Shown: in pieces, positions 6,438 to 13,513 of the stretch
How the letters are laid out: every line of letters starts with the position of its first letter
Numbering within the stretch: the first letter of the stretch is position 1
Source of the DNA: a virus
IMG/VR virus record: IMGVR_UViG_3300047557_000247
Coordinates: 1 to 26,163 of that record
Reading direction: 5' to 3' (one strand)
DNA length: 26,163 nt
Translations under genes and position numbers: made by a program
The notes under the pieces: model-generated
Told to the model about the DNA's origin: nothing
The model's database searches: none
What the model saw: only the letters and a program-made list of their open reading frames with translations

Positions 6438-6597
6438 CTACTGGAAGGCGAAGCTGCCTGCCGCCCGTGCAGAGGAGCGCATACGCCAGAAAGAACTGAA
6501 CCAGATGGCGCGGGCGTTTGAGCGGGCTGTTGAGAAGGTGACTGAAATTGAACAAAGGATAGAAGATGAAAAAGCAAAGCTGGCGCGCGCTGAATGA
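6424..6597 (+). CDS. Small coiled-coil protein, GTG start
   Basis: The product is 57 residues if the GTG at 6424 is used. That start has GGAGG nine bases upstream, inside the previous gene. An ATG 51 bases earlier lacks a ribosome site and would overlap the previous gene more deeply. From about residue 10 the protein is an uninterrupted charged helix rich in Glu, Lys, Arg and Ala with heptad spacing (FERAVEKVTEIEQRIEDEK), which predicts a coiled coil. Function is unknown. Its 3' end overlaps the next gene. Confidence 0.6.
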   Translation: MKRIDYWKAKLPAARAEERIRQKELNQMARAFERAVEKVTEIEQRIEDEKAKLARAE

Positions 6598-6760
6598 CCA
6601 GTTGCCGTCATTGTCAGAAGACGAGGTGTTCGCCCTACTGACGCATGAGACGCTGCATGAGCGCCGCAGCTCGCACCTGCAGCGCCTGCACCAGCGCTAC
6701 TGCGCCCTGCGTGACGCCCGTGAGCGGTTGGAAGTCATGGCCAAGGCGGTACGGCCATGA
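6566..6760 (+). CDS. 64-residue hypothetical helical protein
   Basis: The ATG at 6566 has AAGGA eight bases upstream. The product is basic and mostly helical, with a run of Arg, His and Leu (ERRSSHLQRLHQRY) and one cysteine. I recognise no domain. It overlaps the coiled-coil gene upstream and couples to the zinc-ribbon gene downstream through ATGA. It may work with its coiled-coil neighbour, but there is no direct evidence. Confidence 0.6.
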   Translation: MKKQSWRALNDQLPSLSEDEVFALLTHETLHERRSSHLQRLHQRYCALRDARERLEVMAKAVRP

Positions 6761-7002
6761 AGTGTCAGCAGTGCGGCAGTAAGACCCATGTGGTGAACAC
6801 GATCCAGCAGCCAGGCGGCGTACGGCGGCAACGCAGGTGCCCGTCATGCAAGAACAATGCCTACTCAGCAGAGGTGTGGGTCGCAGGTAACGTTATGGTG
6901 GGAAAATCGATTTATACTAATGACGAGGTGGCGTTGATAAAAAAGAAAGGCGTTGACGCTCGCCGCGCAAATGAAGATAGGAGGAAAGACGATGTTACGT
7001 GA
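6757..7002 (+). CDS. Small zinc-ribbon protein, NrdR-like N-terminus
   Basis: This 81-residue protein has a zinc ribbon formed by C3-x2-C6 and C28-x2-C31. The arginine run VRRQRRCPSC before the second cysteine pair closely resembles the zinc-ribbon end of the NrdR repressor, where VRRRRxCxxC binds DNA. The ATP-cone domain of NrdR is absent; instead the rest is a short basic tail (KKKGVDARRANEDRRKDD). It could be a small DNA-binding regulator or an accessory factor of transcription or replication. The name NrdR itself is not justified. The ATG overlaps the previous stop. Confidence 0.7.
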   Translation: MKCQQCGSKTHVVNTIQQPGGVRRQRRCPSCKNNAYSAEVWVAGNVMVGKSIYTNDEVALIKKKGVDARRANEDRRKDDVT

Positions 7003-7174
7003 TGGATACTTTATTAGAGAAGAACCACCCAAGATCGGCGCGCATTACATCCCGCAGTTCTATCAGCGCGTCTCCACACCGGAAGAACGGTTCGTGCAGG
7101 ACATCATGCTAGGCCACCGCCCAGAGCATGAGTCGCCTGTGGTGAAATTATTTGGCAGGCTGCTAAGTATATGA
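6992..7174 (+). CDS. 60-residue hypothetical protein
   Basis: The start at 6992 is fixed by a perfect AGGAGG (6979-6984) seven bases upstream. An upstream in-frame ATG at 6953 lacks a ribosome site. The product (MLRDGYFIREEPP at the start, VVKLFGRLLSI at the end) has no transmembrane segment or motif that I recognise. It overlaps the zinc-ribbon gene by a few bases and couples to the next gene by ATGA. Confidence 0.6.
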   Translation: MLRDGYFIREEPPKIGAHYIPQFYQRVSTPEERFVQDIMLGHRPEHESPVVKLFGRLLSI

Positions 7175-7359
7175 AAGAGCTTGTCCTCATTTACTACGCG
7201 GCGATTGTGGTTGCCACCGTGGGCTTTCTGGCGTTCTTTGTGCCAGAGCCACGGCGGCCTACCGCTGCTGAGTGCGGTGTGTCTGAAATCGCGCCTGACA
7301 TGTCAACGCGCGACCGTGAGGTCTGCCGGCAGTTACGCCAGCATCGTCACCGCATGTGA
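7171..7359 (+). CDS. Small membrane protein, end of early operon
   Basis: This 62-residue protein has one N-terminal membrane span (about residues 5-24, LVLIYYAAIVVATVGFLAFF) followed by a hydrophilic domain with two cysteines (C35, C52) and a basic, histidine-rich end. The topology suggests an inner-membrane protein. No lipobox is visible and the function is unknown. It starts in an ATGA overlap. Its last 27 bases overlap the 3' end of the oppositely oriented endolysin gene, and no intrinsic terminator follows on the plus strand. Confidence 0.6.
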   Translation: MKELVLIYYAAIVVATVGFLAFFVPEPRRPTAAECGVSEIAPDMSTRDREVCRQLRQHRHRM

Positions 7360-7845
7360 TTGCGCCTCTGCTACCCGGCGCATCCAGCCCTTACCAAAGG
7401 TTGCGAACGTCGGGAGCGCCTTATAAAACAACTCCTTCTCCATGCTGAACTTAGCAATCAAGTCCTTCTGATCGGCGTCTTTCAACGCCTGCATGGTCTT
7501 GGGGCCGATGGCGCCATCAGGCGTCGTTCCGATCGCTTTCTGCATGGTCTTGATTGCACGGCCAGGGCCAGCGTTGATCGCAAAGTCGAACATCAGATAG
7601 TCCAGACCCGTTGGCAGCTCGTCGGCCTTGACCGCATCCCAGTACTTCTTCCTGTACATAGGCGCCACTATAGCCGGGGTCAATTCGCGCATCTCTTTTT
7701 CGCCAACAGCTTTGCCGACCCATTCTTCCCACACTTTCTTGGTGACGCCCAGATTGGTCATGCCGCCTGGGTCTTTGGGATGATTAACAAACCCGCCTTC
7801 ATGTTTAAGTATTGCCTGCAAGGCTTCATCAAAGTTTTCTTTCAT
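7333..7845 (-). CDS. Endolysin, glycoside hydrolase family 108 muramidase
   Basis: This 170-residue protein degrades peptidoglycan at lysis. The N-terminal GH108 motif is clear: HEGGFVNHPKDPGGMTNLGVT (with the first and last few residues flanking), where E16 is the catalytic glutamate of the E-G-G-F/Y signature. The second conserved block, DYLMFDFAINAGPGRA, follows. The C-terminal half shows a peptidoglycan-binding-like segment (PDGAIGPKT) typical of the family. There is no signal peptide, so export to the wall depends on the holin. The ATG overlaps the holin stop (ATGA). Its 3' end overlaps the convergent small membrane gene. Confidence 0.9.
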   Translation of the reverse strand: MKENFDEALQAILKHEGGFVNHPKDPGGMTNLGVTKKVWEEWVGKAVGEKEMRELTPAIVAPMYRKKYWDAVKADELPTGLDYLMFDFAINAGPGRAIKTMQKAIGTTPDGAIGPKTMQALKDADQKDLIAKFSMEKELFYKALPTFATFGKGWMRRVAEAQSHAVTMLA

Positions 7846-8252
7846 TTTTTCGCTCGCATATCAATGATCTTTTCAAGCGTTCTGCCGCCAAAGTAGAACG
7901 ACATCACAAGCATACCCCACTGGCCTAGTAGCTCTACGAACGAGTCGGCGATGTCAACCAGCGCGGCGTCAAGGATCGCTAACGCCATGTAGGCGACCAA
8001 GATGTACACCAGCGTCAAGGGTCGGATGTTCTTGGACAGCCAGCTATCGCTGGCCATGTCGGCTTTTAGCCGGTCGGTCAGATTGTTTTGCTCCGACTTG
8101 TACAGGTCAGTCTCGTTGGCCATCTTGGCCAACTCACCGTCTTGCGCCATCTTGGCCAGCTCCAGCTGCGCCTTGGCCTTCTGTTCAGGGTCAGGAATCA
8201 GTTTGTCGATCAGTTTGCCGCCGATACCCAGCAGCGCGTCAAGTCCTAGCAT
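7842..8252 (-). CDS. Holin, 3TM gene-transfer-agent type
   Basis: This 136-residue protein matches the 'holin of 3TMs' family. The N-terminal half is amphipathic and charged. Two clear membrane spans follow, at about residues 79-98 (around LVYILVAYMALAILDAALV) and 107-124 (around GQWGMLVMSFYFGG), plus a basic end. The start ATG has a perfect AAGGAGG at five bases. It would time lysis by opening the inner membrane for the endolysin encoded directly downstream, to which it is coupled by ATGA. Family assignment is from recognition of the IRPLT...GGRTLEK pattern. Confidence 0.8.
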   Translation of the reverse strand: MLGLDALLGIGGKLIDKLIPDPEQKAKAQLELAKMAQDGELAKMANETDLYKSEQNNLTDRLKADMASDSWLSKNIRPLTLVYILVAYMALAILDAALVDIADSFVELLGQWGMLVMSFYFGGRTLEKIIDMRAKK

Positions 8253-8253
8253 G

Positions 8254-8871
8254 TCAACCTCCTTGTTGGAACATCCACCGTATAGCCCAGCAGAACATCA
8301 AAATAATAATGACGATAACGATACCTGCACCTACTGCTTCAATACCATTTATTAGGCGCTGGCGCTCGCGGCGCTTCTTCATTTCTAAGGTCTTCTCATG
8401 CAGGCGCTTTTCTGTCTCAGCTTGCCTAGCTGCTTCGGCCTTGGCTTCGCGTTCGGCTCGGAGCTTACCCATGCGTTGCCAGAACTCGTCCCACATCCCA
8501 GCTTCTTGAAAGTGGTAGGTGAAGATGTGCTTGATGTCGTCGTAATACTGTTTGATCTGACGATCGATAATCATCAGCTCCATGACGTACTCAGCGTCTG
8601 AGACGTAGTCCGGCACTGGCTCACCTTTGGCAACTGCGGCCTCTTGGGCGGCCTTGGCCTCTTCAAGCTGTGTTCGTTGGTGTTCGTACTTGCCCGCAGC
8701 GGAGAAGAACTTAGTGACGCCCGACATCGAGTCGGCTAGCGTCTTGCCGGACTCGACCGCACCGTTGATCTCATCGAACGCCTCGCGGGCAAGAGCTGCG
8801 GCCTCTTTGACGCCAGTGACAACAGCCTTGACGCCCGCGACCGCCAGACCGATAGTCACCGGATCGATCAT
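8254..8871 (-). CDS. Phage membrane protein with coiled coil, lysis region
   Basis: This 205-residue protein has an alanine-rich amphipathic N-terminus, a long charged helical middle (about residues 130-175, rich in Glu, Lys, Arg), then one strong membrane span near the C-terminus (about 180-200, GAGIVIVIIILMFCWAIRWMF). This is a tail-anchored topology with a coiled coil on one side. It sits between a small membrane protein and the holin and ends two bases before the holin start. It might act in lysis (holin partner or spanin-like) or in the virion. There is no lipobox and no signal peptide, so a classical spanin role is not supported. Confidence 0.6.
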   Translation of the reverse strand: MIDPVTIGLAVAGVKAVVTGVKEAAALAREAFDEINGAVESGKTLADSMSGVTKFFSAAGKYEHQRTQLEEAKAAQEAAVAKGEPVPDYVSDAEYVMELMIIDRQIKQYYDDIKHIFTYHFQEAGMWDEFWQRMGKLRAEREAKAEAARQAETEKRLHEKTLEMKKRRERQRLINGIEAVGAGIVIVIIILMFCWAIRWMFQQGG

Positions 8872-9089
8872 TTATCCTGCTTGGCCTCTAGTCGGTCAAA
8901 TATCTTACTTAGCATCTCTTTGACTTCGCGCATGTCGTCCTTGTAGTCCTCACGGCTGACGTAGGTGTGCGGCATGGCACGCACGTCCGTGTCCAACCGG
9001 TCAATCGAGCGATGAATGTTGTTCAACACCCAGCCGCCGAAGAACCCGGCAATGGCCACCGCGATGTTAAAAAGCACCTGGGAGTCCAT
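8868..9089 (-). CDS. Small membrane protein, lysis region
   Basis: This 73-residue protein has an N-terminal membrane span (about 5-23, VLFNIAVAIAGFFGGWVLN) followed by a charged helical region with heptads (MREVKEMLSKIFDRLEAKQ). Similar small proteins with one span and a coiled coil are common near phage holins and endolysins; they may be accessory holins or spanin-like partners. Start and stop overlap the neighbours as TAATG and ATGA. Confidence 0.6.
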   Translation of the reverse strand: MDSQVLFNIAVAIAGFFGGWVLNNIHRSIDRLDTDVRAMPHTYVSREDYKDDMREVKEMLSKIFDRLEAKQDK

Positions 9090-9262
9090 TACTCGGCCAC
9101 CTCGTCAGCAGGTTCTGGCGTGTTGCCCGCCTCAACCCAAGCTAAATACTCAGGTGCTGTCACAAGGCATGACTCTTGACGGCCATCAGGCCATTCGCGA
9201 GACACAACGTCGGCTATACGATAAGGCGCAGCAGGTAAAAGTTTCCAGATAGGATCACTCAT
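9089..9262 (-). CDS. 57-residue hypothetical protein downstream of tail fibre
   Basis: The ATG at 9262 overlaps the preceding fibre gene's stop (ATGA) and is preferred over a GTG three codons earlier. The product (MSDPIWKLLPAAPYRIADV at the start) is acidic at the end and contains one cysteine. Small proteins like this often follow phage fibre genes, and some act in fibre assembly, but no function can be assigned here. Confidence 0.6.
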   Translation of the reverse strand: MSDPIWKLLPAAPYRIADVVSREWPDGRQESCLVTAPEYLAWVEAGNTPEPADEVAE

Positions 9263-10371
9263 AGTTCGCACCCCGTGAATAAAATCTTAGCACTTGCGCT
9301 GTTTGACCTGACAAAATAACTTTGATCTGCTACCAATCCAGAAGCAGCAGTAAATTCTAATTGTGCAGCGTCTGTTCCAGCAGCAGCGTAATTAACGCCA
9401 GTCGCAGTTACACTGCCTGTTGATGGACGTGTTAAAGTAAAATGTGAACCCGCCGAAACAGTTATCCCGGTTGGTCGCACTCTTGCCCTAACCATAAAAA
9501 CATACGCTCCAGATGCTGCTGTACTTGCTGCACCAAAAAAGCTACCGGGAAGCGTATCGTTTGTTGATGTTGATATAAACGCCGGCAGGTATCTTTGGCA
9601 AAGTTCCTCCTCCGTACCATACGGCCTGTAGTCAAAGCTAGTCGCCTGCGTGCCCTTCTCTAGCTGCACGCCGGTGATGTAGAAGGTGGCTCCGTTAGTT
9701 CCGACTACGCTGACGGCTCCTGTGGCTGAACTGAGATTAGAACCAGACCACGCTCCAGCAGTACCAGAGTATGTGGAGCCAACGCCCAAACCAAAGTAAA
9801 CCTCAACGCCAATTCCGCTAGTCGTGAGCCAAGTACCAGTAGTATCGCCAGCAATAGTGATGGACTTTTGTTCCCATGTATTCGCTGCGCTAATGCTGTA
9901 GCTAAACGGGTATGAGCGATTACCTGCTGAGTTTTGCAGAGCGCCGCCAAACGTTCCCGTGAGCGACGAGCGCACCCAGAATGATAAAGTGACGGTTGCA
10001 GCACTAGCAGTACCCCAAGAAAGGTCTGCTATGTTTAGTCCTTCAATTCTCTGGCGAATTCCAAAGGTATCAGTTGATGTAATTGAGTACGCCGATAATG
10101 AAGTGATCCCAAGATAATTTATAAAGCCAGCGGGAGGCGTAACCGAACCAGCATTTTGCTGGGCGCTAAATTTGGACGCTTGGCTGACGTTTGCACTCCA
10201 GCGATCAACAAGATACTGAGCATTAGTCGGCGTAACACTCGCCCCAGCATTGCGCTGGTCGATCATCATCGCACCATTAATGATGCGGTTCTTGAAGTTG
10301 TAATAGCTGTTGTACTGCTTGCTGGTGTCTGGGAACGTGATCCCAGCGGTGCCATCCAAAATCATTGTCAT
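9259..10371 (-). CDS. Tail fibre / receptor-binding protein
   Basis: This 370-residue protein is a putative distal tail fibre or receptor-binding subunit. The N-terminal region contains the block NRIINGAMMIDQRNAG...YLVDRW seen in many phage fibre proteins. The middle is a beta-rich jelly-roll-like segment resembling a carbohydrate-binding module, ending in ITGVQLEKGTQATSFDYRPYGTEEELCQRY, which is also a recurrent fibre motif. The C-terminal part is Ser/Thr/Gly-rich. The start at 10371 (MTMILDG) has AGAGG seven bases upstream and overlaps the homing endonuclease stop (ATGA); an in-frame ATG upstream would lie inside the endonuclease gene. Confidence 0.8.
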   Translation of the reverse strand: MTMILDGTAGITFPDTSKQYNSYYNFKNRIINGAMMIDQRNAGASVTPTNAQYLVDRWSANVSQASKFSAQQNAGSVTPPAGFINYLGITSLSAYSITSTDTFGIRQRIEGLNIADLSWGTASAATVTLSFWVRSSLTGTFGGALQNSAGNRSYPFSYSISAANTWEQKSITIAGDTTGTWLTTSGIGVEVYFGLGVGSTYSGTAGAWSGSNLSSATGAVSVVGTNGATFYITGVQLEKGTQATSFDYRPYGTEEELCQRYLPAFISTSTNDTLPGSFFGAASTAASGAYVFMVRARVRPTGITVSAGSHFTLTRPSTGSVTATGVNYAAAGTDAAQLEFTAASGLVADQSYFVRSNSASAKILFTGCEL

Positions 10372-11054
10372 TGTGCAACCTCTTTGTGTAAACAATTATT
10401 CATGTGCCAGCGTTTCATTGCGCCGATACCACCAACTTTATCGCAGTAAGGGCAGACTATCGTTGCCATTTTTCTGCCACGCCTAACAGCCGACATTTTT
10501 TGCTTAGTTTCTTCTGACGCTTTCTTACCAAGTTTTATCTGCCGCATCCGCTCAAGTGCTTCTGGCGTATGTTTTTTACCTTTGGCGCCGCTCGGATTAC
10601 CTTTGTGCGCTTCCGACATATGCTTTCGGTATTCAGGATTGCCCCAAAGTAGCTTAATTTTTTCACTAATTTTTTCTTTAGTGCTAAACGGTACAGATAT
10701 ACCTTTATTCCATGCCGACGCTACGCGGACGTATTTTTTGCCCAGCGAAGATGGAGGCTTACCACCACCTTTAACCAAATTCCACCCGATACGATCCTCG
10801 GGGCGCAACTTTTGTTCTACCTCTAAACAATACTCTTCAGACGCCAGCACTATTTTTTCTTTAACTAAATTATCCCACCCATACTTAGCAATTGCACGCG
10901 TCAAATGTATATTCTGTCGCAGCGTTTTATGCTCAAACAATCGGCGGTCAAACCGTTTTGTAACGCCAACGTACCCTTGGCAACGAATATCATCGTGGTC
11001 TGGACGCCTGATCCAGTAGACCGCGTTGACGGCGCTGTCCGTGGGCATCGTCAT
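10368..11054 (-). CDS. GIY-YIG homing endonuclease with NUMOD3 repeats
   Basis: This 228-residue free-standing endonuclease sits within the fibre gene cluster. The GIY-YIG core shows VYWI (12-15) and GYVG (27-30), arginine R38, catalytic E80 and the N92...GGG block. Then come NUMOD3-like DNA-binding motifs (for example FSTKEKISEK and HTPEALERMRQIKLGKK, EETKQKMS). The end is a zinc finger, C201-x2-C204-x12-H217-x3-C221. All catalytic positions appear intact, so it is probably active. It starts six bases after a fibre stop, without a clear ribosome site. Its AT-rich sequence looks unlike its neighbours, which fits insertion by homing. Confidence 0.88.
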   Translation of the reverse strand: MTMPTDSAVNAVYWIRRPDHDDIRCQGYVGVTKRFDRRLFEHKTLRQNIHLTRAIAKYGWDNLVKEKIVLASEEYCLEVEQKLRPEDRIGWNLVKGGGKPPSSLGKKYVRVASAWNKGISVPFSTKEKISEKIKLLWGNPEYRKHMSEAHKGNPSGAKGKKHTPEALERMRQIKLGKKASEETKQKMSAVRRGRKMATIVCPYCDKVGGIGAMKRWHMNNCLHKEVAQ

Positions 11055-11060
11055 GGCTAT

Positions 11061-11678
11061 TTACTCGTAAAGAATGTTGATGGAGCCAGCATCGAATGTG
11101 TCGGTGCCGTTGGTTGTGGTGATGCGGACGCGGTCTAGGACAGCAGATAAAGTTTTTTCCCCGGCAACTTGTGTATTGTAGCTATTTCCAAAAAGTAAAC
11201 CAGAAGCAATCCATGTATTGCCATTAATGTTTGTAAACACAATCGACCCATACACAAGAACAGTACCAGCAGCGTCGCCCAATGTTTGAAATCCGTTTGT
11301 AGGGGCAGCGTAAATTATGGCTCCGGAAGAAGCCGCAAAAGTTCCACCTACATACCCTGTGGTTTCTATCCCGCCGGAATCCCCTAATTGAAATAAAAAG
11401 TTTGCGGTTCCAGATTTGCTGATCCCGCTACACAGTACTGTTATCCGTTTTGCCCACGACGGGATGCCTGTGAAATCAATCGCGGTGCCCGAGGTCGATG
11501 CGACCGCCGTGCCCGACGTCAGCGGGTAGAGCGTGCCTGTGCTGCCTGCCACCGTGCCGGTAGCCGTGACCGTGCCTGCGAACGTGGTATTTAGCCCTGT
11601 GCTGATGGAGATGGCGTCCGAGCCACCGATCTGGACGGCACCCGAGCCGTCGGAGTTACCTTTCAACCCGATTGGCAT
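11061..11678 (-). CDS. Tail fibre protein
   Basis: This 205-residue fibre-type protein is rich in Thr, Ser, Gly and Ala. It opens with MPIGLKGNSDGSGAVQIGG and contains TFAGTVTATGTVAGSTGTLYPL and the block AIDFTGIPSWAKRITVLCSGIS, which recurs in phage fibre or baseplate-associated proteins. A beta-rich C-terminal domain follows. It is likely a structural component of the adsorption apparatus. The start overlaps the previous stop as TAATG, with GGAG seven bases upstream. The homing endonuclease follows directly downstream. Confidence 0.75.
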   Translation of the reverse strand: MPIGLKGNSDGSGAVQIGGSDAISISTGLNTTFAGTVTATGTVAGSTGTLYPLTSGTAVASTSGTAIDFTGIPSWAKRITVLCSGISKSGTANFLFQLGDSGGIETTGYVGGTFAASSGAIIYAAPTNGFQTLGDAAGTVLVYGSIVFTNINGNTWIASGLLFGNSYNTQVAGEKTLSAVLDRVRITTTNGTDTFDAGSINILYE

Positions 11679-11917
11679 TATGCTGCTCCTTCTAGTGCCG
11701 CCTTAATTTCTTCTGGCGTGGTTGCTGCATCGATGTTAGTTTGAATAGCCGCGTACTTCTCACGGATAGCCTGGCGAGCTTCTTCTGCACCGTCTACCTG
11801 ACCCGGTATCTGCTTGGCTATTGCTTCGTCGTAGGGCTTGAATTCTTCAGCGCGAGCAGCACGACGCATATCGTGACCGATAGCCTTGGCTTTGGTTAAA
11901 TCAATTACGATGCCCAT
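11678..11917 (-). CDS. Small protein between fibre genes, possible assembly factor
   Basis: This 79-residue helical protein of the form MGIVIDLTKAKAIGHDMRRAAR...TPEEIKAAL resembles a type often encoded between phage fibre genes. The family has an N-terminal strand, a basic helix and a closing helix with TPEEIKAAL. It may be a fibre assembly chaperone or adaptor, unproven. The ATG at 11917 has GGAG seven bases upstream; an in-frame ATG two codons earlier leaves no room for that ribosome site. It overlaps the previous gene's end. Confidence 0.65.
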   Translation of the reverse strand: MGIVIDLTKAKAIGHDMRRAARAEEFKPYDEAIAKQIPGQVDGAEEARQAIREKYAAIQTNIDAATTPEEIKAALEGAA

Positions 11918-12096
11918 GACCATGCTCCACGAAAAGTTCTGTCTGAAGGAATATTTGCTACGTCTACGATTTCGTAAGGTTTACCTGCTGGTACGTCTTT
12001 AGCCGCGATCTGTTCAATAGTCAGCCCGCACTCAGGCGCGGGAACAATCACCGCGACACCGCCGTCATCTGTTGGATAAATTATGCGTTGGTTCAT
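11905..12096 (-). CDS. 63-residue phage protein in fibre cluster
   Basis: This small protein (MNQRIIYPTDDGGVAVIVPAP at the start, FRGAWSW near the end) resembles a type repeatedly found in phage tail-fibre modules next to the MGIVIDLTKAK-type protein. The repeated pairing suggests they work together, possibly in fibre attachment or folding. No catalytic motif or membrane span is visible. AAGGA precedes the ATG at good spacing. The last residues overlap the next gene in another frame. Confidence 0.65.
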   Translation of the reverse strand: MNQRIIYPTDDGGVAVIVPAPECGLTIEQIAAKDVPAGKPYEIVDVANIPSDRTFRGAWSWAS

Positions 12097-12109
12097 TGGT
12101 TGTCCTTGA

Positions 12110-12613
12110 TTAGCGAATAATTAACGCTGCAACAAAAATAGGGTCTTCCGCCGTCCCGCTAACAAAATTAACGTGAAAGCGGCATGAGCCGGTAAGCATT
12201 GCATTTGAATACGGCATAAGTGCATAAAGCGGGAGAGTTCCCGTTGCGTTACCACCACTACCAGCAAACGAATAATTTCCGTCTGGCATTGAGCTAGTAA
12301 AGTTGATCGTATAATCACCAGTACCATTGTCTGTAATGCTTGATACATTCCCACTAGCGCTAATAGCGATCGTACCTACGCCGTTGAATTTGACCCATGC
12401 TCTGCAACCATAAGCAGTAGCTACTGAGCCGTAACCGGAATTCATTTTAAAGTCGCCAGCTATACCGGTGGCCAATGTAACGTTCTGCGACGCGTCAATC
12501 GTCACTGCGGTCGTGCCTGCGCCGGTGCCAGTCTTTAGCTCCAGAATGCCCGTATTGTCGCAAGACAGCGCTAGGCCGTTCGTTGCATTACCGGCGGTGA
12601 TAGTGCTTGCCAT
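12110..12613 (-). CDS. Tail fibre protein
   Basis: This 167-residue beta-rich fibre-type protein has a typical N-terminus (MASTITAGNATNGLALSCDNTG, then LELKTGTGAGTTAVTIDASQNVT). The second half carries the CRAWVKFNGVGTIAISASGNVSSITDNGTGDYTINF block, which recurs in phage fibre proteins as a compact C-terminal or receptor-facing domain. AAGGAG lies five bases before the ATG. It is one of four fibre-type genes in tandem, which together may build a branched or multi-part adsorption structure. Confidence 0.75.
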   Translation of the reverse strand: MASTITAGNATNGLALSCDNTGILELKTGTGAGTTAVTIDASQNVTLATGIAGDFKMNSGYGSVATAYGCRAWVKFNGVGTIAISASGNVSSITDNGTGDYTINFTSSMPDGNYSFAGSGGNATGTLPLYALMPYSNAMLTGSCRFHVNFVSGTAEDPIFVAALIIR

Positions 12614-12622
12614 ACTTTCTCC

Positions 12623-13513
12623 TTAAATGACGACGTAACGGACGCCATCTGGCACCGTCAGGACAATATCCGAAGTGATGGCCGTAGATGACACCGACTG
12701 CGAGGTGCCAACAGTATACGTGCCTGCACCGCCTGACCCCGTGCCCAAGGCCGTGATCGTCGTGCCTGCGGTCACACCGCTACCAGCAATCACAGAACCA
12801 ACAGCCAAGACGCCAGCGGTAACCGCCGAAATTGTCAATGTTGTGCCCGCAATACTACCAGTGCCAGCAAAAGAAGAGGCAAAAGTAATCGGGCCAGTTG
12901 ACATGGCGTTTTTGCCTGCGGTCAACGAATAGCTGGTCGTAATCGTCTGGTCGTTCTGGTAGAACACCTGGTTGGTGCCACCACCTGTAGCACCCGCACC
13001 ACCGATCGCACCCCAGCCTGACGAGCCGTAGCCCTCAAACTGATTCAATGACGTGTTGTAGCGGATCATGCCCGAACTTGATGGCGCTGGGCGGTCAGAC
13101 GTTGTACCGTTTTGCAGACGGGTCGCACCAAAGCCTGAGAACGTCACCACGTCGCCAGAGGCCGACAGGGTGGTGAATGCGCCCGTGTTGGGGGCGACAT
13201 TACCAATCGGCGGCGGTGAGCCGAACGACAGGATGTCCGGTGGCACGACGATGTTGTCAACTGTATAGAGCTGCACGTCGTTGGAATCGGTAACGACGTA
13301 CTTGTAGGCGAGCGTTGCCAAGAGCCAGATGTCGCAGCGACCCGACGCATCCAAGATGATCGGGTTGGTGTTAGCTGTCAGACCTGTCTGGCTGGTGTAG
13401 GTTGCAATCGGTGTCGTCGTGCCGCCAGCGTAGGTGTAGACCTTACCGGCGACTAACGGATTGCCGTTGTCGTCGAAGAATTGCTGCTTGGGGGTTGGGG
13501 TTAGGGATGCCAT
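12623..13513 (-). CDS. Tail fibre / tailspike-like protein with virion-binding domain
   Basis: This 296-residue protein has an N-terminal domain (about 1-95) that resembles tailspike head-binding domains: [32 protein letters not shown] and a closing YxxxDxxxxQ...DNIV pattern. It would anchor to the virion. The middle has fibre linkers ([12 protein letters not shown]...[14 protein letters not shown]). The C-terminal part contains a [31 protein letters not shown]-type module found widely in phage structural proteins (quoted here in part across its length). It follows the ejection genes, where P22-like phages often place tailspike genes. No depolymerase motif is visible, and the protein is too short for a full tailspike helix. 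Confidence 0.7.
   Translation of the reverse strand: MASLTPTPKQQFFDDNGNPLVAGKVYTYAGGTTTPIATYTSQTGLTANTNPIILDASGRCDIWLLATLAYKYVVTDSNDVQLYTVDNIVVPPDILSFGSPPPIGNVAPNTGAFTTLSASGDVVTFSGFGATRLQNGTTSDRPAPSSSGMIRYNTSLNQFEGYGSSGWGAIGGAGATGGGTNQVFYQNDQTITTSYSLTAGKNAMSTGPITFASSFAGTGSIAGTTLTISAVTAGVLAVGSVIAGSGVTAGTTITALGTGSGGAGTYTVGTSQSVSSTAITSDIVLTVPDGVRYVVI

Noticed and set aside
9262-9271. GTG start three codons before the 57-residue gene's ATG
   Set aside because: The ATG gives the usual ATGA overlap with the fibre stop, and the GTG has no separate ribosome site.
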